A stretch of 64,000 bases of DNA from Cymbidium sinense (GCA_021442155.1 CM038221.1:80492494-80556493), one strand, 5' to 3'. Positions 47,708-62,227 are shown, counted from the first letter of the stretch. The notes: a model not told the origin generated them from the sequence alone. Program-made: numbers and translations.

Positions 47708-50440
47708 AACCATTCAATTGTTACAATCACTTTGGTGGTAGTAACACCTCATATGCTTTAAAACCATGTAGACAAGTCATATGATTTTGCAAGATAGTTA
47801 GGTTGTTATTATTTAGAGAGAGAGTAAAGTCCTTAAGCCCACTCCATAAAGAGACTAGAACATAAGTGGTATGAGTAATGACTTAGTCTAATGTAAATCT
47901 TTTCAAATTTTGTTTGTATTTGACACTTCATTTTGGCAATGGCTTTGGGATTTTCTTATGTCTAAATGCATGATGAAATGGATTATTGGCCAAATCAGAA
48001 TAGGTGTGAAGCTCCATTAGTTGGAGTTGCTCTTATAGGTCAAGCGTTCCCATGCGTTTAAGAATAGAGGCCCTCAGTTTTACAATACTGGTAGAAGATG
48101 GATGCATGATATTAGACATACCACCATACAACTAAGGGGTTGTTAAATATTTTAATTATCTTGATTTAAGGCCTAGGCTTTATGTGAGGTTATGAGTTAT
48201 TTAGAAATTTAATTATGAGTTGTAGTTGGGTAAAAGATATATTTTTCTTTAAGAGCCTAATCGGATCCAAGTCATACAACAAGATATTAATCAAGTAAAA
48301 AAACTAAGAAAAGGCATGCCATTTCTAATGCACATGTTAAACATAACATCAAATAATTTATAACTAGCGTAAAAGAATAAAAGGTCGGTGTGGTCAGGTT
48401 TCGCCGTACAATCCAAAAAGAAAAATGGGTTGCTGAGCTCTACCCTTATACAACCAGGTACATAAAATAATAATTTACAATTTACAAATGCTAAATTCTA
48501 TGGGCGGTCATCAAGTCTTCATGTCTTCATGTATCTTTGTCCTTTGATTTGGTTTGCTCCACTTCAAAGGAATCACATGGCTTCCCAGGACAAAGTCTTC
48601 TAGCCAATGCTCATCCTTATCCCCCCATAACACTAATCATAATTTCTTTTGCAAAATTATATTAAAAATAGAAAAATTAAATCTGACTACACTTGCAAAA
48701 TAGAGGTTAGCTAAACATACATATAATCAAGCGTTATATTTATTATTTAGACTTAGCACCTGCATGGGTAACTAAGCCCACCTCGGTTTAGCTTACAAAG
48801 AGAGCATTTATATTTACTTTTAGCATCTCCTTAAACATAATCCCTTACATAAAACATGATTAAGCTAATCACAGCCTACCATCCAGTCTATGAAACATGC
48901 ACCCTAATATCCTGTCTAAAATAATACATCACAAAATAAAACATACATGACATCATGTATACATAAAGCTAGAAGTGGTGACTTAATCTAATGTGTATGT
49001 ATTGTATGTCCTAACTAGGCATTAAGGTTAATATGTTCTAATTGTGAAAGGATTCAATTTAAAGGGAGGTTTCACTTCAAGTGATTTAGTTGATTGGCAT
49101 GTTTTAATTTATGTTTTATTGTTCCTTAACCTAAGTGTTTAAGTTAATTTTCTTTAGTGACTTATTACACATTTTAATAAGTTTATTCACTTTAAATATT
49201 AGCATATGACTTAAGTAGTATAATTGTAGTAAAACAAATTTCTTTTAGCACTTTAAATGAAATATGCATATGTGTATTTTGTAGAAAATGGGATTTTCAC
49301 TCATTAGCTAAATGCACATATAAGTGTATAAAAGTTTTAAGCAAATAATTCACCATTGTTAAACCAGGGGAGTGAGGTATAGACCTCCTTTGGCTATTTA
49401 AAGTCTTGCATCCCTGAAATATCTAGACTAGATATACTCACTATTCTTGAATACACATGAATGTATAAATGACTACAAGAATGGAAAATTAGGCAAAAGT
49501 TATAGTTCTTTCAATTGAATGGAGATTTTCATTCATTAGCTAAATGCACATACAAGTGTATAAAAGTTTTAAGTAGATACTTTGCCATTGTTAAACTAGG
49601 GAGTGAGGTAAAGACCTCCTTGGGGCAACTTAAAGCCACACATCGTTTGAATGTCCATACTAGATATACCCACTATTCTTGAATACACATGAATGTACAA
49701 ATGGCTATAAGAATGAAAAATCTTACAAAAGTTATAGTCATTTCAATTAAACGGAGATTTTCATTCATTAGCTAAATGCACATACAAGTGTATAAAAGAT
49801 TTAAGTGGATACTATGCCATTGTTAAACTAGGGGAGTGAGGTAAAGAACTCCTTGGGGCTACTTAAAGCTTCACATCCCCGGATTGTCCAGACTAGATAT
49901 ACCCACTATTCTTGAATACACATGAATGTACAAATGGCTACAATAATGGAAAATCATGAGAAGTTGTATTTCTTTCAATTAAATTATTTATACATGTGAG
50001 CTAAAATTCTATCTTAATTCTAACATAGAAATACATAAGAATAAATTCAAACAATTGTTGTGTCTTTTTTAAATAGGCTATGCACTTGTTAACATTCAAA
50101 CTTTATGTAAATCCATATAGACTAAAGAAAGAGAATTCCATATCACATGTTCTAAGCCATAGACACATGCAAGCTTATAAATATTTATAAATTTTATACT
50201 ATAAATATTATAGTTGATTTATATACTTTTAAAAATAACTTTGATTTAATAGTGATAATAGCCACATATATTATAAATTAAGTCAACACATGCAAGGTTA
50301 ACATAAAGAAAATTTCATTTGATTTAATTAATTTTGAAAAGATGAATGTATGATTTCAAATGACATACAACATTTAGCATGATTGGATAGGAATAATATG
50401 ACATAAAACACATATTTCATAAAATCAAACTAATTCCTAA
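47708..50440 (-). repeat. LTR-like module X, copy C, with 232-bp tandem array
   Basis: 47,708-48,950 aligns with 15,355-16,640 from the first bases after the LINE ('gtagtaacacctc' against 'gacagctaacacctc', then 'aaaccatgtagacaagtc' against 'aaatcatgtaggccagtc'), and includes the core AGCTCTACCCTTATACAACC at about 48,436-48,455. 49,000-50,440 continues to align with 16,650-18,040, down to 'cctaaggacaatca.g.caaa'. No coding capacity. On the minus strand the core gives an intact TATAAGGG. Confidence 0.62.
49295..49955. repeat. Three 232-bp tandem repeats
   Basis: Blocks starting CATTGTTAAAC occur at 49,354, 49,586 and 49,818, exactly 232 bp apart. Each contains 'gtgaggtaaagacctcc', 'ggctacttaaagc' and 'tagatataccactattcttg'-type text, followed by 'cattagctaaatgcacata.aagtgtataaaag'. 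The equivalent block in copy B is present twice with a 259-bp period. Confidence 0.9.
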
Positions 50441-51860
50441 GGACAATCATGTCAAATAAAAGCAAAAAATCCATTTTTTATGTGATTCAGAGTGAGAAAT
50501 CCATTTTCTTTGTGATTCAAAGCGGGGAAGGAGGAATCCTACCATTACTAGATTGGTAAGATCTCTTTTTGAAGAGAGAGAGTCTATTAAGCAACCCGGC
50601 CATATCATATAATATGAGCCAGGATCCGAGCCTCTCCCTCGCTTGAATGAAGTCAAGTAAGCATCACTCCCTCCATCAACCTCAGCAATTCCTAGAAGTA
50701 AGGTATTTTTCCGACTGTTAAAGTCACCGTAAACACTATAAACCTCACATTCCTAAAATGAGACTAGCATCCCATCATTTACATAAGCTTTCCATAGGCG
50801 GCTTCCCTTATAAGATTTTGTAGAAGCACTTTTCTGTATCCCATATGGTCCATAATTGGACTCCATCATTCCACCATGCATCCAATGGTTGACTCTCATC
50901 CTTCTGTTTAATGACATGGCTTTGTATCGGTCCAACCATTCACAACATACATCTTTAGTGTTAGCCCCTTCAACTGCTATTAGAGATGTCTGACATCTTT
51001 CAAACTCATTGCACCACTTTATCTTCTACAAACACTTGTAAGGGGCATCACACTTCAATCCTATAAATGAACTTAGATCTTGAGGGTAAGGAAGAAAATA
51101 GGCTCATTTAGGATATCCATTTCAGTTGCATACTTGATTGTGAAAGACTAGGTTGTAACTTTGGGAATTGGTCAATGACTTTCTTCCAACAAGAAGGGAA
51201 GAACCATTGATCATCTTCATCTTCTTTCATGGAATGCTAAGAAATGTCATGGGATGCTATGAAATGGAATTATTCTATAGCTCAACCAACTCCTCGGGTT
51301 ATTTTTTACTATGCTTCGAACAAAATCAGAAGCAGAATAGAGATGCCATGAGTCTTATAAATGATGGCAGATCAATGTCTTAATCAAACTCTAATAGAAG
51401 GGGATTAACCCGACTGAAAGAGCAGAAAAAGAACATTGACTTATAAATTGATAGTAGGAACTAAAAAAGAAGATATTAGCTACCCAGATTAAGAAATACT
51501 AAATAGTCCTATGAAAGACTACGTAGAATTTATGAAACCAAGAGTACCATAATGACTATTGGTAATTAGACAACAGAGCTATGGTGCAAATGCTATTATA
51601 TAAAATATAGTCCTTACGGATTAGAAAACACAAAATCTTCGGATGTCACACAATCTTTCGAAAGTAGGAACTTTCCATAAAGAAAGAGCACCGGGGATAG
51701 CCCTCCATAGATTACTCAGATTTCTCTCAATGACTAAGAAGAACACTCACAATTGAGTGTTTTCACACTCGAAATGAGTTAATGTCAACAATCACATCTA
51801 CATCCAGCTTTGCATAACTAATAGAACACGCTAGAATACACCTTCATACATCCCACACCA
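50441..51860. other. Unassigned island of balanced composition, no repeat partner
   Basis: Between copy C and the TTAG array lies 1.4 kb with a less AT-rich, more even base content and no counterpart elsewhere in the window. Open frames at 50,447-50,656 minus, 50,753-50,935 minus and 51,168-51,383 plus show no family I recognise. The minus-strand stretch around 50,750-51,020 stays readable for some 85 codons (CCEWLDRYKAMSLNRRMRVN before its last third). It could be a host gene fragment, an organelle-derived insert or part of another element. The sequence alone does not decide. Confidence 0.35.
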
Positions 51861-54800
51861 TTAATTTATTAGCTATTTAGTTTATTAGTTTATTAGTTAA
51901 TAGTTTATTAATTTAGTTATTATTAGTTAGTTTAGTTACTAGTTTATTAGTTATAATTAGTTATTAGTTATAATTATTTATTAATTTAGTTAGTTTTATT
52001 AGTTATTATTTATTATTATTATTAGTTAGTTTAGTTGTTAGTTTAGTTTATTATTAGTTTTATTAGTTAGTTATTTTAGGTTTAGTTAGTTATTAGTTTT
52101 TAGTTTAGTTTAGTTTTTATTAGTTAGTTAGGTTATTAGTTATTAGTTAGTTTATTAGTTTTAGTTATTTTAGTTATTAGTTAGTTATTAGTTTAGTTAT
52201 TAGTTATTAGTTATTAGTTATTAATTTAGTTTAGTATTTTTTGTTAGTTTATTTAGTTTTAGTTATTATTATTTATTTATTAGTTTATTAGTTTTATTAG
52301 TTTTATTAGTTTAGTTTTTATTAATTTTATTAGTTTTAATTTTTTAATTTTATTTAATTTTTATTAGTTATTTATTTAGTTATTTAGTTATTAGTTAGTT
52401 AGTTAGTTTAGTTATTATTTAGGTTTTATTATTAGTTTAGTTTTAGTTATTATTAGTTATTATTAATTTTTAGTTTATTAAGTTTATTATTTAGTTTATG
52501 TTTTAGTTTTTAGGTTTTATTGATTAATTATTAGTTTAATTCTTATTATTAGTTTTAGTTTAGTTATTACTAGTTATTTAGTTTAGTTAATTATTATTAG
52601 TTGTTAGTTTTAGTTAGTTTATTAGTTTATTAGTTGGGTTTTTTTAGTTTAGTTATTTATTAGTTTAGTTTTGGTTTATTTATTTTAGTTAGTTATTTTA
52701 TTAGTTAGTAAGTTTTGTTTTTAGTTTTATTAGTTATTAGTTTTATTAGTTTATTATTATTAGGTATTAGTTACTAATTATTCATTTTTAGTTTTAGATT
52801 TTAGTTTATTAGTTTTTTAGTTATTATTAGTTAGTTATTTGTTTAGTTATTTGGTTTTAGTTTTAGGTTTTTTTATTTAGTTATTATTTATTAGTTGGTT
52901 AGTTAGTTTATTATTATTAGTTATTAGTTTATTAGTTTATTAGTTTTATTAGTTATTAGTTTATTAGTTTATTAGTTTTTATTAGATTTATTAGTTTTAT
53001 TAGTTTTTTATTATTTAGTTTTTTAGGTTTTATTATTATTATTATTTAATTATTAGGTTTTAGTTAATTATTATTAGTTATTAGTTTTAGTTTATTAGTT
53101 ATTTAGGTTTTATTAGTTATTAGTTATTATTAGTTAGTTTTAGTTTTAGTTTTTTAGTTTTTTTAGTTATTATTATTAGCTATTAATTATTTAGTTTATT
53201 TAGTTTTAGTTTTTATTAATTTTATTTAGTTCTTTAATTTTTTAATTATTATTATTTATTAGTTTATTATTATTATTAGTTAGTTTTTATTTTATTAGTT
53301 AGTTTATATTTTGTTAGTTTAGTTTATTATTAGGTTTAGTTTCTATCAGTTTATTAATTATTAGTTTTATTAGTTTAGTTAATTAGTTTGATTAGTTTTT
53401 AGTTTTATGATTTTAGGTTTATTATTAGTTCATTTTATTATTATTAGTTATTATAAGTTTATTTTAGTAGTTTTTATTATTATTTATTTATTAGTTTTTA
53501 TTAGTTATTTGTTAGTTTTAATTATCAATTTAGTTATTAGTTATTAGTTTTATTAGTTATTAGTTTTTAGGTTTAGTTTATTATTTATTAGTTTATTAGT
53601 TTAGGTTTTAGTTTTTATTAGTTATTATTATTATTAGTTAGTATTTTAGTTTATTATTAGTTAGTTAGCTATTAGTTAGTTTTTAGGTTAGTTTTTTGTA
53701 GTTTTGGTTAGTTTTATTATTAGTTGGTTAGTTTGGTTATTAGTTTAGTTATTTAGTTATTATTAGTTTAGTTATTATTATTAGTTATTGGGTTTTAGTT
53801 AGTTATTATTGGTTTTAGGTATTAGTTTTATTTATTTGTGGTTTGGTTTTATTAGTTATTTATTAGTTATTGTTAGTTTTATTATTAGTTATTATTATTT
53901 TATTATTTATTAGTTTAGTTTAGTTATTATTATTATTATTAGTTAGTTATTATCAGTTTTATTAGTTAGTTATTAGTTTTTTTAGTTATTAGTTTTATTA
54001 TTATTTATTAGTTTTTGGTTTATTAGTTTTTTATTAGTTATTATTAGTTTAGTTTTTAGTTATTATTAGTTAGTTATTAGTTATTTAGTTATTAGTTAGT
54101 TATTATAGTTATTTTTATTACTAGGTTATTTATTAGTTATATATTTTTAGTTTTTATTTTATTAGTTATTAGTTTATTTGTTTTTTAAAGTTATTATTAG
54201 TTTATTTTATTATTAGTTTAATTAGTTATTATTATTTGTTATTAGTTTTAGTTATTAGTTATTATTAGATATTAGTTTAGTTTTATTAGTTATAATTTTA
54301 TTATTATTGGTTAGTTATTAGTTAGTTTAGTTTTTGGTTATTGGTTTTGGTTTTGGTTTTTTGGTTTATTATTTATATTATTAGTTAGTTTTGGTTATTA
54401 GTTATTATTATTGGTTTTATTTATTATTGTATTATTATTATTATTATTATTATTAATTCTTACTTTGGTTTTTTTTTAGGTTAGTTATTAGTTTTTTTTT
54501 TATTATTATGTTTAGTTTTTTAGTTATTTTAGTTTTATAGCTTATTAGTTTATTATTATCATTAGTTTACTTATTATTAGTTATTTAGTTTATTATTAAT
54601 TATTAGTTATTATTATTAATTAGTTAGTTTTATTATTAGTTATTTATTTAGTTTATTATTATTAGGTTTAGGTTTAAGTTTAATTATTAGTTAGTTAGTT
54701 TTGTTAGTTATTTTTAATTATTAGTTTATTATTATTAGTTATTTTTAGTTATTATTATTATTAGTTAGTTATTATTAGTTTAATTTATTATTAGTTTTAT

Positions 54801-57800
54801 TAGTTTATTAGTTTATTAGTTATTAGTTAGTTATTATTATTTTTATTAGTTATTAGGTTTTATTAGTTTAGTTATTTATTTTTATTTTTATTATTACTAG
54901 TTTTTAGTTTTTATTAGTTTTATTAGTTAGTTAGTTAGTTTTTTAGTTTATTAGTTTATTTAGTTATTTGTTTAGTTATTATTTTATTATTTAGTTAGTT
55001 ATTATTAGTTTTATTAGTTTAGTTATTAGTTATTAGTTGGTTTATTTAGTTTAGTTATTTTGGTTATTATTATTAGTTTGGTTATTAGTTAATTTTTATT
55101 TTTTATTTTTTAGTTATTTGGTTATTTAGTTTAATTGGTTTTTTGGTTATTATTGGTTTTATTGGTTTTTATTGGTTATTATTAGTAGTTTTTATTATTA
55201 TTAGTTTTATTAGTTTTGGTTTATTTATTAGTTATTAGTTTTATTAGTTTAGTTTTTTAGATATTAATTATTATTAGTTTATTTTTAGTTATTATTAGTT
55301 TAGTTATTAGCTTCTTAGTAATTAGTTTATTAGTTTATTAGTTATTAGTTTTTATTATTAGTTAATTTTTTGGTTTATTAGTTAGTTATTATAATTATTA
55401 GTTTATTATTATTAATTTTTAGGTTTATGTAATATTAGTTTAGTTTTTTTAGTTTGTTATTTAGTTTATTATTTAGTTATTATTATTAGTTTTATTAGTT
55501 AATAGTTATTTATTATTAGTTTATTTATTTATTTGGTTATTAGTTTATCAGTTATTAGTTTATTAGTTATTTTTAATATTAGTTATTAGATATTAGATTT
55601 AGGTATTATTATTAATTAGTTATTAGTTAGTTTTATTATTTATTTATTTATTTATTATTTTATTCGTTTAGTTATTAGGTTTAATTAGTTATTTAGTTTG
55701 GTTATTTTTATTAGTTATTAGTTTAGTTTATTATTATTTTTTAGTTTATTTGGTTTATTATTAATATTTATTAGTTTAGTTATTTATTTTAGTTAGTTAT
55801 TTATTTATTTATTAGTTATTATTAGTTAGTTATTAGTTTATTAGTTTATTATTAATTATTTGTAGTTATTAATTTTATTAGTTAGTTATTAGTTTAGTTT
55901 ATTAGTTAGTTATATTAGTTATATTAGTTTAGCTAATTATTATTATTATTTAGTTTGTTTGTTTGTTATTATTAGTTATTATTAGTTTGTTTTTATTATT
56001 AGTTTTTATTTTTTTATTAGTTTTTTAGTTAGTTTTATTAGTTATTAGTTAGTTAGTTTATTATTAGTTAGTTATTAGCTTATTAGTTTAGGTTAATAGT
56101 TTTAATTTATTAGTTTTTTATATTAGTTAGTTTTTAGTTATTTATTTTATTATTATTTGTTAGTTTTTAGCTTACTTTATTATTATTATTATTATTATTA
56201 TTAGTTTCTTAGTTTTTTAGTTATTAGTATTATTAGTTTTTAATATTAGTTATTAGTTTATTAGTTTTTATTTTTATTAGTTAGTTATTATTATTATTTA
56301 TTATTTTAGTTATTTTATTTGTTTATTTTTAGTTATTAGTTAGTTAGTTATTATTATTGGTTTTTTTAGTTTATTTGTTATTAGTTTATTTAGTTTTTAT
56401 TAATTTTATTATTAGTTTGTTAGTTTAATTATTATTAGTTAGTTTTAGTTTATTAGTTATTATGTTTAGTTATTAGTTTAGTTAGTTTTATTAGTTAGTT
56501 TATTTATTAGTTTATTATTAGTTTATTAGTTTACTATTTTAGTTTTTAGTTAGTTATTTAGTTATTATTATTATTTATTATTAGTTTAGTTATTTATTAG
56601 TTTATTATTATTAGTTATTAGTTATTATTAGTTAGTTAGTTTTTAGTTATTAGTTTAGGTTATTAGTTAGTTAATTTTTATTAGTTTATTAGTTTATTAT
56701 TAGTTTTAGTTAGTTATTTATTAGTTAGTTAATTTTATTAGTTTATTTTTATTAGTTTATTAGTTTATTAATTTATTAGTTTTTTTAAGTTTTATTAGTT
56801 ATTAATTTTATTTTAGTTATTAGGTTTTAGTTTATTAGTTTAGGTTTAGTTTTAGTTTTATTAGTTTTATTTTTAGTAATTTAATTAGTTATTTGTTTTA
56901 TTAGTTTTATTAATTATTATTAGTTTAGTAATTATTATTAGTTTTAAGTTAGTTATTTAGTTATGTATTATTTGTTAATTATTAGTTTATTAGTTTAGTT
57001 ATTATTAGTTAGTTAGTTATTAGTTTATTAAGTTATTAATTTAGTTTTTTTAGGTTTATTATTAGTTTATTATTAGTTTATTAGTTTATTATTTTATTAG
57101 TTTTATTAGTTTTAATTATTAGTTTAGTTTTATTAATTTTATTAGTTTTATTTAGTTATTAGTTTATTAGTTTTTTTAGTTAGTTAGTTTATTAGTTTAG
57201 TTTTTATTAGTTAGTTTATTGGTTATTAGTTTAGTTATTAGTTAGTTATTTAATTATTTTTTTTTGGTTTATTATTGGTTTAGTTTATTATTTTGTTATT
57301 ATTATTATTGGTTTATTGGTTTTATTTAAGTTATTAGTTAGTTTTAGTTTATTAATTATTAGTTAGTTTATTTAGTTATTAGTTAGTTATTAGTTTTTGT
57401 TTGTTTGTATAGTTGGTTAGTTTTTTAGTTTAGTTAGTTATTGGTTAGTTAGTTTTAGTTTTAGTTTTTAGTTATTAGTTAGTTCATTATTTTTTTAGTT
57501 TATTAGTTAGGTTATTTTATTATCTAGTTTTATTAGTTTTAGTCAATTTCATTAAGTTATTAGGTTTAGTTATTAGTTCATCAGTTATTAGTTTAGTTTC
57601 ATTATTAGTTACTAGTTATTAGTGTATTAGTTTTTATAAGTTAGTTAGTTTAGCTTTTAGGTTTAGTTTAGTTATTTATTATTAGTTATTAGTTATTAGT
57701 TTTAGTTAATAGTTATTAGTTTTTATTTAGTTTTATTATTTACTTAGTTTATTTGTTTTTAGTTAATTTAGTTTTACATATTATTATTATTATTAGTTCT

Positions 57801-58730
57801 ATTTATTAATTTATTTAGTTAATTTTTTTATTAGTTATTATTAGGTTATTATTAGTTTTTTATTATTACTTTAATTAGTTTAGTTTATTATATTTATTAT
57901 TTTATTAGTTTTTATTAGTTTTGGTTTTATTTATTATTGGTTAGTTTTGGGTTTTATTATTAGTTATTAGTTATTATTAATAGTTATTAGTTATTAGTGC
58001 TTAGTTTATTATTATTAGTTAGTTTTATTAGTTATTTGGTTTAGTTATTATTTTAGTTGGTTATTTAGTTTTTTATTATTGGTTTTAGTTTTTTAGTTTG
58101 GTTTAGTTAGTTATTTAGTTATTAGTTTTAGTTTTAGTTATTTTATTATTTAGTTATTAGTTAGTTATTAGTTATTAGTTATTAGTTAGTTATTAGTTAC
58201 TTTTATTAGTTTATTATTTATTAGTTTTTTAGTTATTATTAGTTATATTATTTAGTTAGTTTTATTAGCTTTATTAGTTTAGTTAGTCAGTTTAGTTTAG
58301 TTATTAGTTTTTTCTTTTTATTAGTTAGTTTTATTAGTTTTTAGTTTATTATTATTAGTTTTTAGTTTATTAGTTATTATTAGTTAAGTTATTAATTTTT
58401 TATTAGTTTTTATTATTAGTTAGGATATTTTATTAGTTATTAGTTTTAGTTTAGTTATTTAGTTATTAGTTTTAGGTTTTTATTATTAATTGGTTATTTA
58501 GTTATATATTTATTTTATTATTTAGTTTATTATTTTAGTTTATTTGCTATTAGTATTACTTTATTAGTTTTTAGTTTTTAGTTTTAATTATTAGGTTTTA
58601 GTTATTAGTTTTATTAGTTTATTATATTATTATTAGTTAATTAGTTTTATTTTATTAGTTTAGTTATTTAGTTTTATTATTATTTTTTAGTTAGTTTTAT
58701 TTTATTTAGTTTAGTTATTAGTTTTATTAG

Positions 58731-58781
<51 letters not shown>

Positions 58782-61700
58782 TTTTTTTGTTAGTTTTTAT
58801 TTATTATTAGTTATTAGTTTAGTTATTAGTTTAGTTATTATTATTAGTTTAGTTATTTAATTATTATTTTAGCTTTAGTTAGTTAGTTTTTATTATTAGT
58901 CTTTTTTAGGTTTTATTAGTTTAGTTTTTAGTTACTAGTTAGTTCGTTTAGTTAATTTTTTATTTTTGTTATTAGTTTAGTTATTATTTATTTTTAGTAT
59001 GTTAGTTTTTATTAGTTATTAGTTTTCTTATTATTAGTTTAGTTATTAGTTATTAGTTACATAAGTTATTTATTAGATAGTTAGTTATTAGTTATTATTA
59101 TTAGTTTATTAATTTATTATTATTTATTATTTTGTTATTATTATTTATTAGTTTATTATTAGTTATTAATTTTTAGTTTAGTTAGTTTTTTAGTTATTAT
59201 TATTTATTAGTTTTTGTTATTAGTTATTAGTTTAGTTATTTTGTTAGTTTTATTAGTTTAGTTATTTAGTTTATTAATTATTTAGTTAGTTTTATTATTA
59301 GGTTTATTTTTTAGTTATTAGTTTTTTATTAGTTATTTATTTTATTAGTTTAGTTATTTAGTTTAGTTAGTTATTTTATTAGTTATTAGTTAGTTAGTTA
59401 TTTAGTTTAGTTATTTATTGTTAGTTTAGTTAGTTATTTTATGAGTTATTAGTTAGTTAGTTATTTAGTTTAGTTATTAGTTTAGTTAGTTTAGTTATTA
59501 GTTATTATTTATTTATTAGTTTTTATTAGTTTTATTATTTATTTATTAGTTTATTATTATAAGGTTTATTAAGTATTAGTTAGTTAATTAATATGAGTTA
59601 ATTATTAGTTTATTATTAGTTTATTAGTTTAGTTAATAGTTATTAGTTTTTAGTTCTTATTATTTAGTTATTACTTATTAGTTAATTAGTTATTTAGTTT
59701 CTTTTAGTTTAGTCTAGTTATTTAGTTTTTATTATTAGGTTTTTTGTTTTTAGTTAGTTTTAGTTTATTAGTTAGTTTTTAGTTTAGTTAGTTTATTTAG
59801 TTAATTTTATTTTATTAGTTATTATTATTATTATTATTAGTTATTTATTAGTTAGTTTTAGTTTATTAGTTTTAGGTTATTAGGTTTATTAGTTTAGTTT
59901 ATTAGTTATTTATTAGTTAGTTTTAGTTTATTAGTTTTATTAGCTATTTAGTTAGTAGTTTATTAGTTTATTAGTTTATTTAGCTATTAGTTTATTAGGT
60001 TTTTAGTTAGTTTAGTTATTTAGTTTTATTAGGTTTATTATTACTTATTATAGTTTTTTATTTAGTTTTTTTTATTAGTTTTATTATTTAGTTATTATTA
60101 GTTATTTTTAATTATTTTTTTAGCTTTTAGTTTATTAGTTAGTTAGTTATTAGTTATTATTTATTTTATTATTAGTTTAGTTATTAGTTTTATAGTTTTA
60201 TTAGTTATTTATTAGTTTAGTTTTTATTAGTTATTATTAGTTAGTTTTTAGTTAGTTTATTATTTGTTATTAGTTATTAATTTTAGTTAGGTTAGTTATT
60301 TATTAGTTATTATTATTAGTTTTATTAATTATTTAGTTTAGTTATTATTATTATTAGTTTTAGTTTATTAATTTATTAGTTTATTAGTTTATTAGTTTTT
60401 AAGTTTTATTATTAGTTAGTTTAGTTAGTTTTATTAGTTATTAGTTTAGTTTAGTTATTTAGTTATTAGTTATTAGTTTGGTTATTTAGTTTATTATTAT
60501 TAGTTATTATTAGTTAGTTTATTAGTTAGTTAGTTTAGTTTATTTTATTATTATTAGTTTATTATTTAGTTATTAGTTTATAAGTTTTTAGTTTATAGTT
60601 TTATTTTTTTTTGTTTATTAGTTATTAGTTTTATTAGTTTATTGGTTATTAAGTTTTTTATTGGTTTCATTATTATATCTAGTTATTATTATTAGTAATT
60701 AGTTTATTAGTTTATTATTATTAGTTATTAGTTTAGTTTAGTTTGTTAGCTCTTAGTTTAGTTATTAGTTTATTAGGTTTATTATTAGTTTTTATTAGTT
60801 AGTTATTTTAGTTATTTTATTATTTATTAGTTTATTAGTTAGGTTTTTTAGTTAGTTAACATTTATTAGTTATTAGTTTATTTAATTTGTTATTATTAGT
60901 TATTAGTTATTTATTTATTATTAATTAATTACTTATTATATTATTTAGTTTATTAGGTCAGTTATTAGTTAGTTATTAGTGTTTTTATTATTATTATGTT
61001 TCATTTTATTTATTATTTTAGTTTTATAGTTTATTAGTTTATTATTATCATTAGTTTAGTTATTATTAGTTATTTAGTTTATTATTAGTTATTAGTTATT
61101 ATTATTAATTAGTTAGTTTGTTTAGTTATTAGTTATTTATTTAGTTTATTATTATTAGGTTTAAGTTTAGTTATTAGTTAGTTAGTTTTGTTAATTTTTT
61201 TAGTTATTAGTTTATTATTAATTATTTTTAGTTATTATTATTAGTTAGTTATTATTAGTTTAGTTTATTATTAGTTTTATTAATTCAATTTTATTAGTTT
61301 ATTAGTTTATTAATTATAAGTTATTAACTTTTATTAGTTTACTTATTATTATTATTTTTATTATTATTATTATTAATTTTTAGTTTTTATTAGTTTTATA
61401 ATTAGTTAGTTAGTTTATTAGTTTATTTAGTTATTATTTTAGTTATTATTTTATTATTTAGTTAGTTATTATTAGTTTTAGTTATTAATTAGTTATTTAG
61501 TTATTAGTTTTATTAGTCTAGTTATTAGTTATTAGTTATTTTTTATTAGTTATTATTAATTATTTTAGTTATTATTATTAGTTTAGTTATTAGTTAATTT
61601 ATCATTTATTATTATTTTAGTTATTTAGTTGTTTAGTTTAATTAGTTTTTTATTTATTATTAGTTTTTATTAGTTTTATTTGTTATTATTAGTTAGTTTT

Positions 61701-62227
61701 ATTATTATTAGTTTTATTAGTTTTAGTTTATTTATTATGTATTAGTTTTATTAGTTATTTTATTTATTAATTTATTATTAGTTTATTAGTTTACTATTTT
61801 AGTTTTTAGTTAGTTATTTAGTTATTATTATTAGTTATTAGGTTATTTATTATTAGTTTAGTTATTTATTAGTTTATTATTATTAGTTATTACTTATTAT
61901 TAGTTAGTTAGCTTTTAGTTATTAGTTTAGGTTATTAGTTAGTTAGTTTTTATTAGTTTATTTGTTTATTAGTTTATTATTAGTTTTAGTTAGTTTAATT
62001 AGTTAGTTTAAGTAGTTTATTATTATTAGTTTATCAATTTATTAGTTTATTAGGTTTTATTAATTATTAGTTTTATTTTAGTTATTAGGTTTTATGTTAT
62101 TAGTTTAGGTTTAGTTTTAGTTTTATTAGTTTATTATTAGTTATTTAGTTATTTATTAGTTTTATTAGTTTTATTAGTTATTATTAATGTATTAGTTTAG
62201 TTATAATGATTATTTAGCTATTATTAT
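51861..62227. repeat. Degenerate TTAG/TTATTAG array, nearly C-free on plus strand
   Basis: Over 10 kb built almost only from TTAG, TTATTAG, TTTAG and TTATT words. C appears only as rare scattered point differences, while G occurs regularly, so the two strands are extremely asymmetric. No fixed short period holds, which separates it from a normal microsatellite or a classical satellite. Runs of pure TTA occur, for example 54,427-54,452 and 58,733-58,778. No reading frame of note exists because TAG and TTA (TAA) words recur in every frame. The array resumes after the solo LTR at 63,059. Confidence 0.93.
54430..57600. repeat. Segmental duplication within the TTAG array, copy 1
   Basis: Rare landmark words allow alignment with 60,910-64,000: 'tattattatcattagttta' at about 54,551 pairs with 61,040 (offset 6,489), 'ttactattttagtttttag' at 56,531 pairs with 61,791 (offset 5,260), and the 56,949-57,600 block pairs with 63,080-63,830. 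The offset change shows that copy 2 lacks about 1.2 kb present here (roughly 55,300-56,500). Confidence 0.75.
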
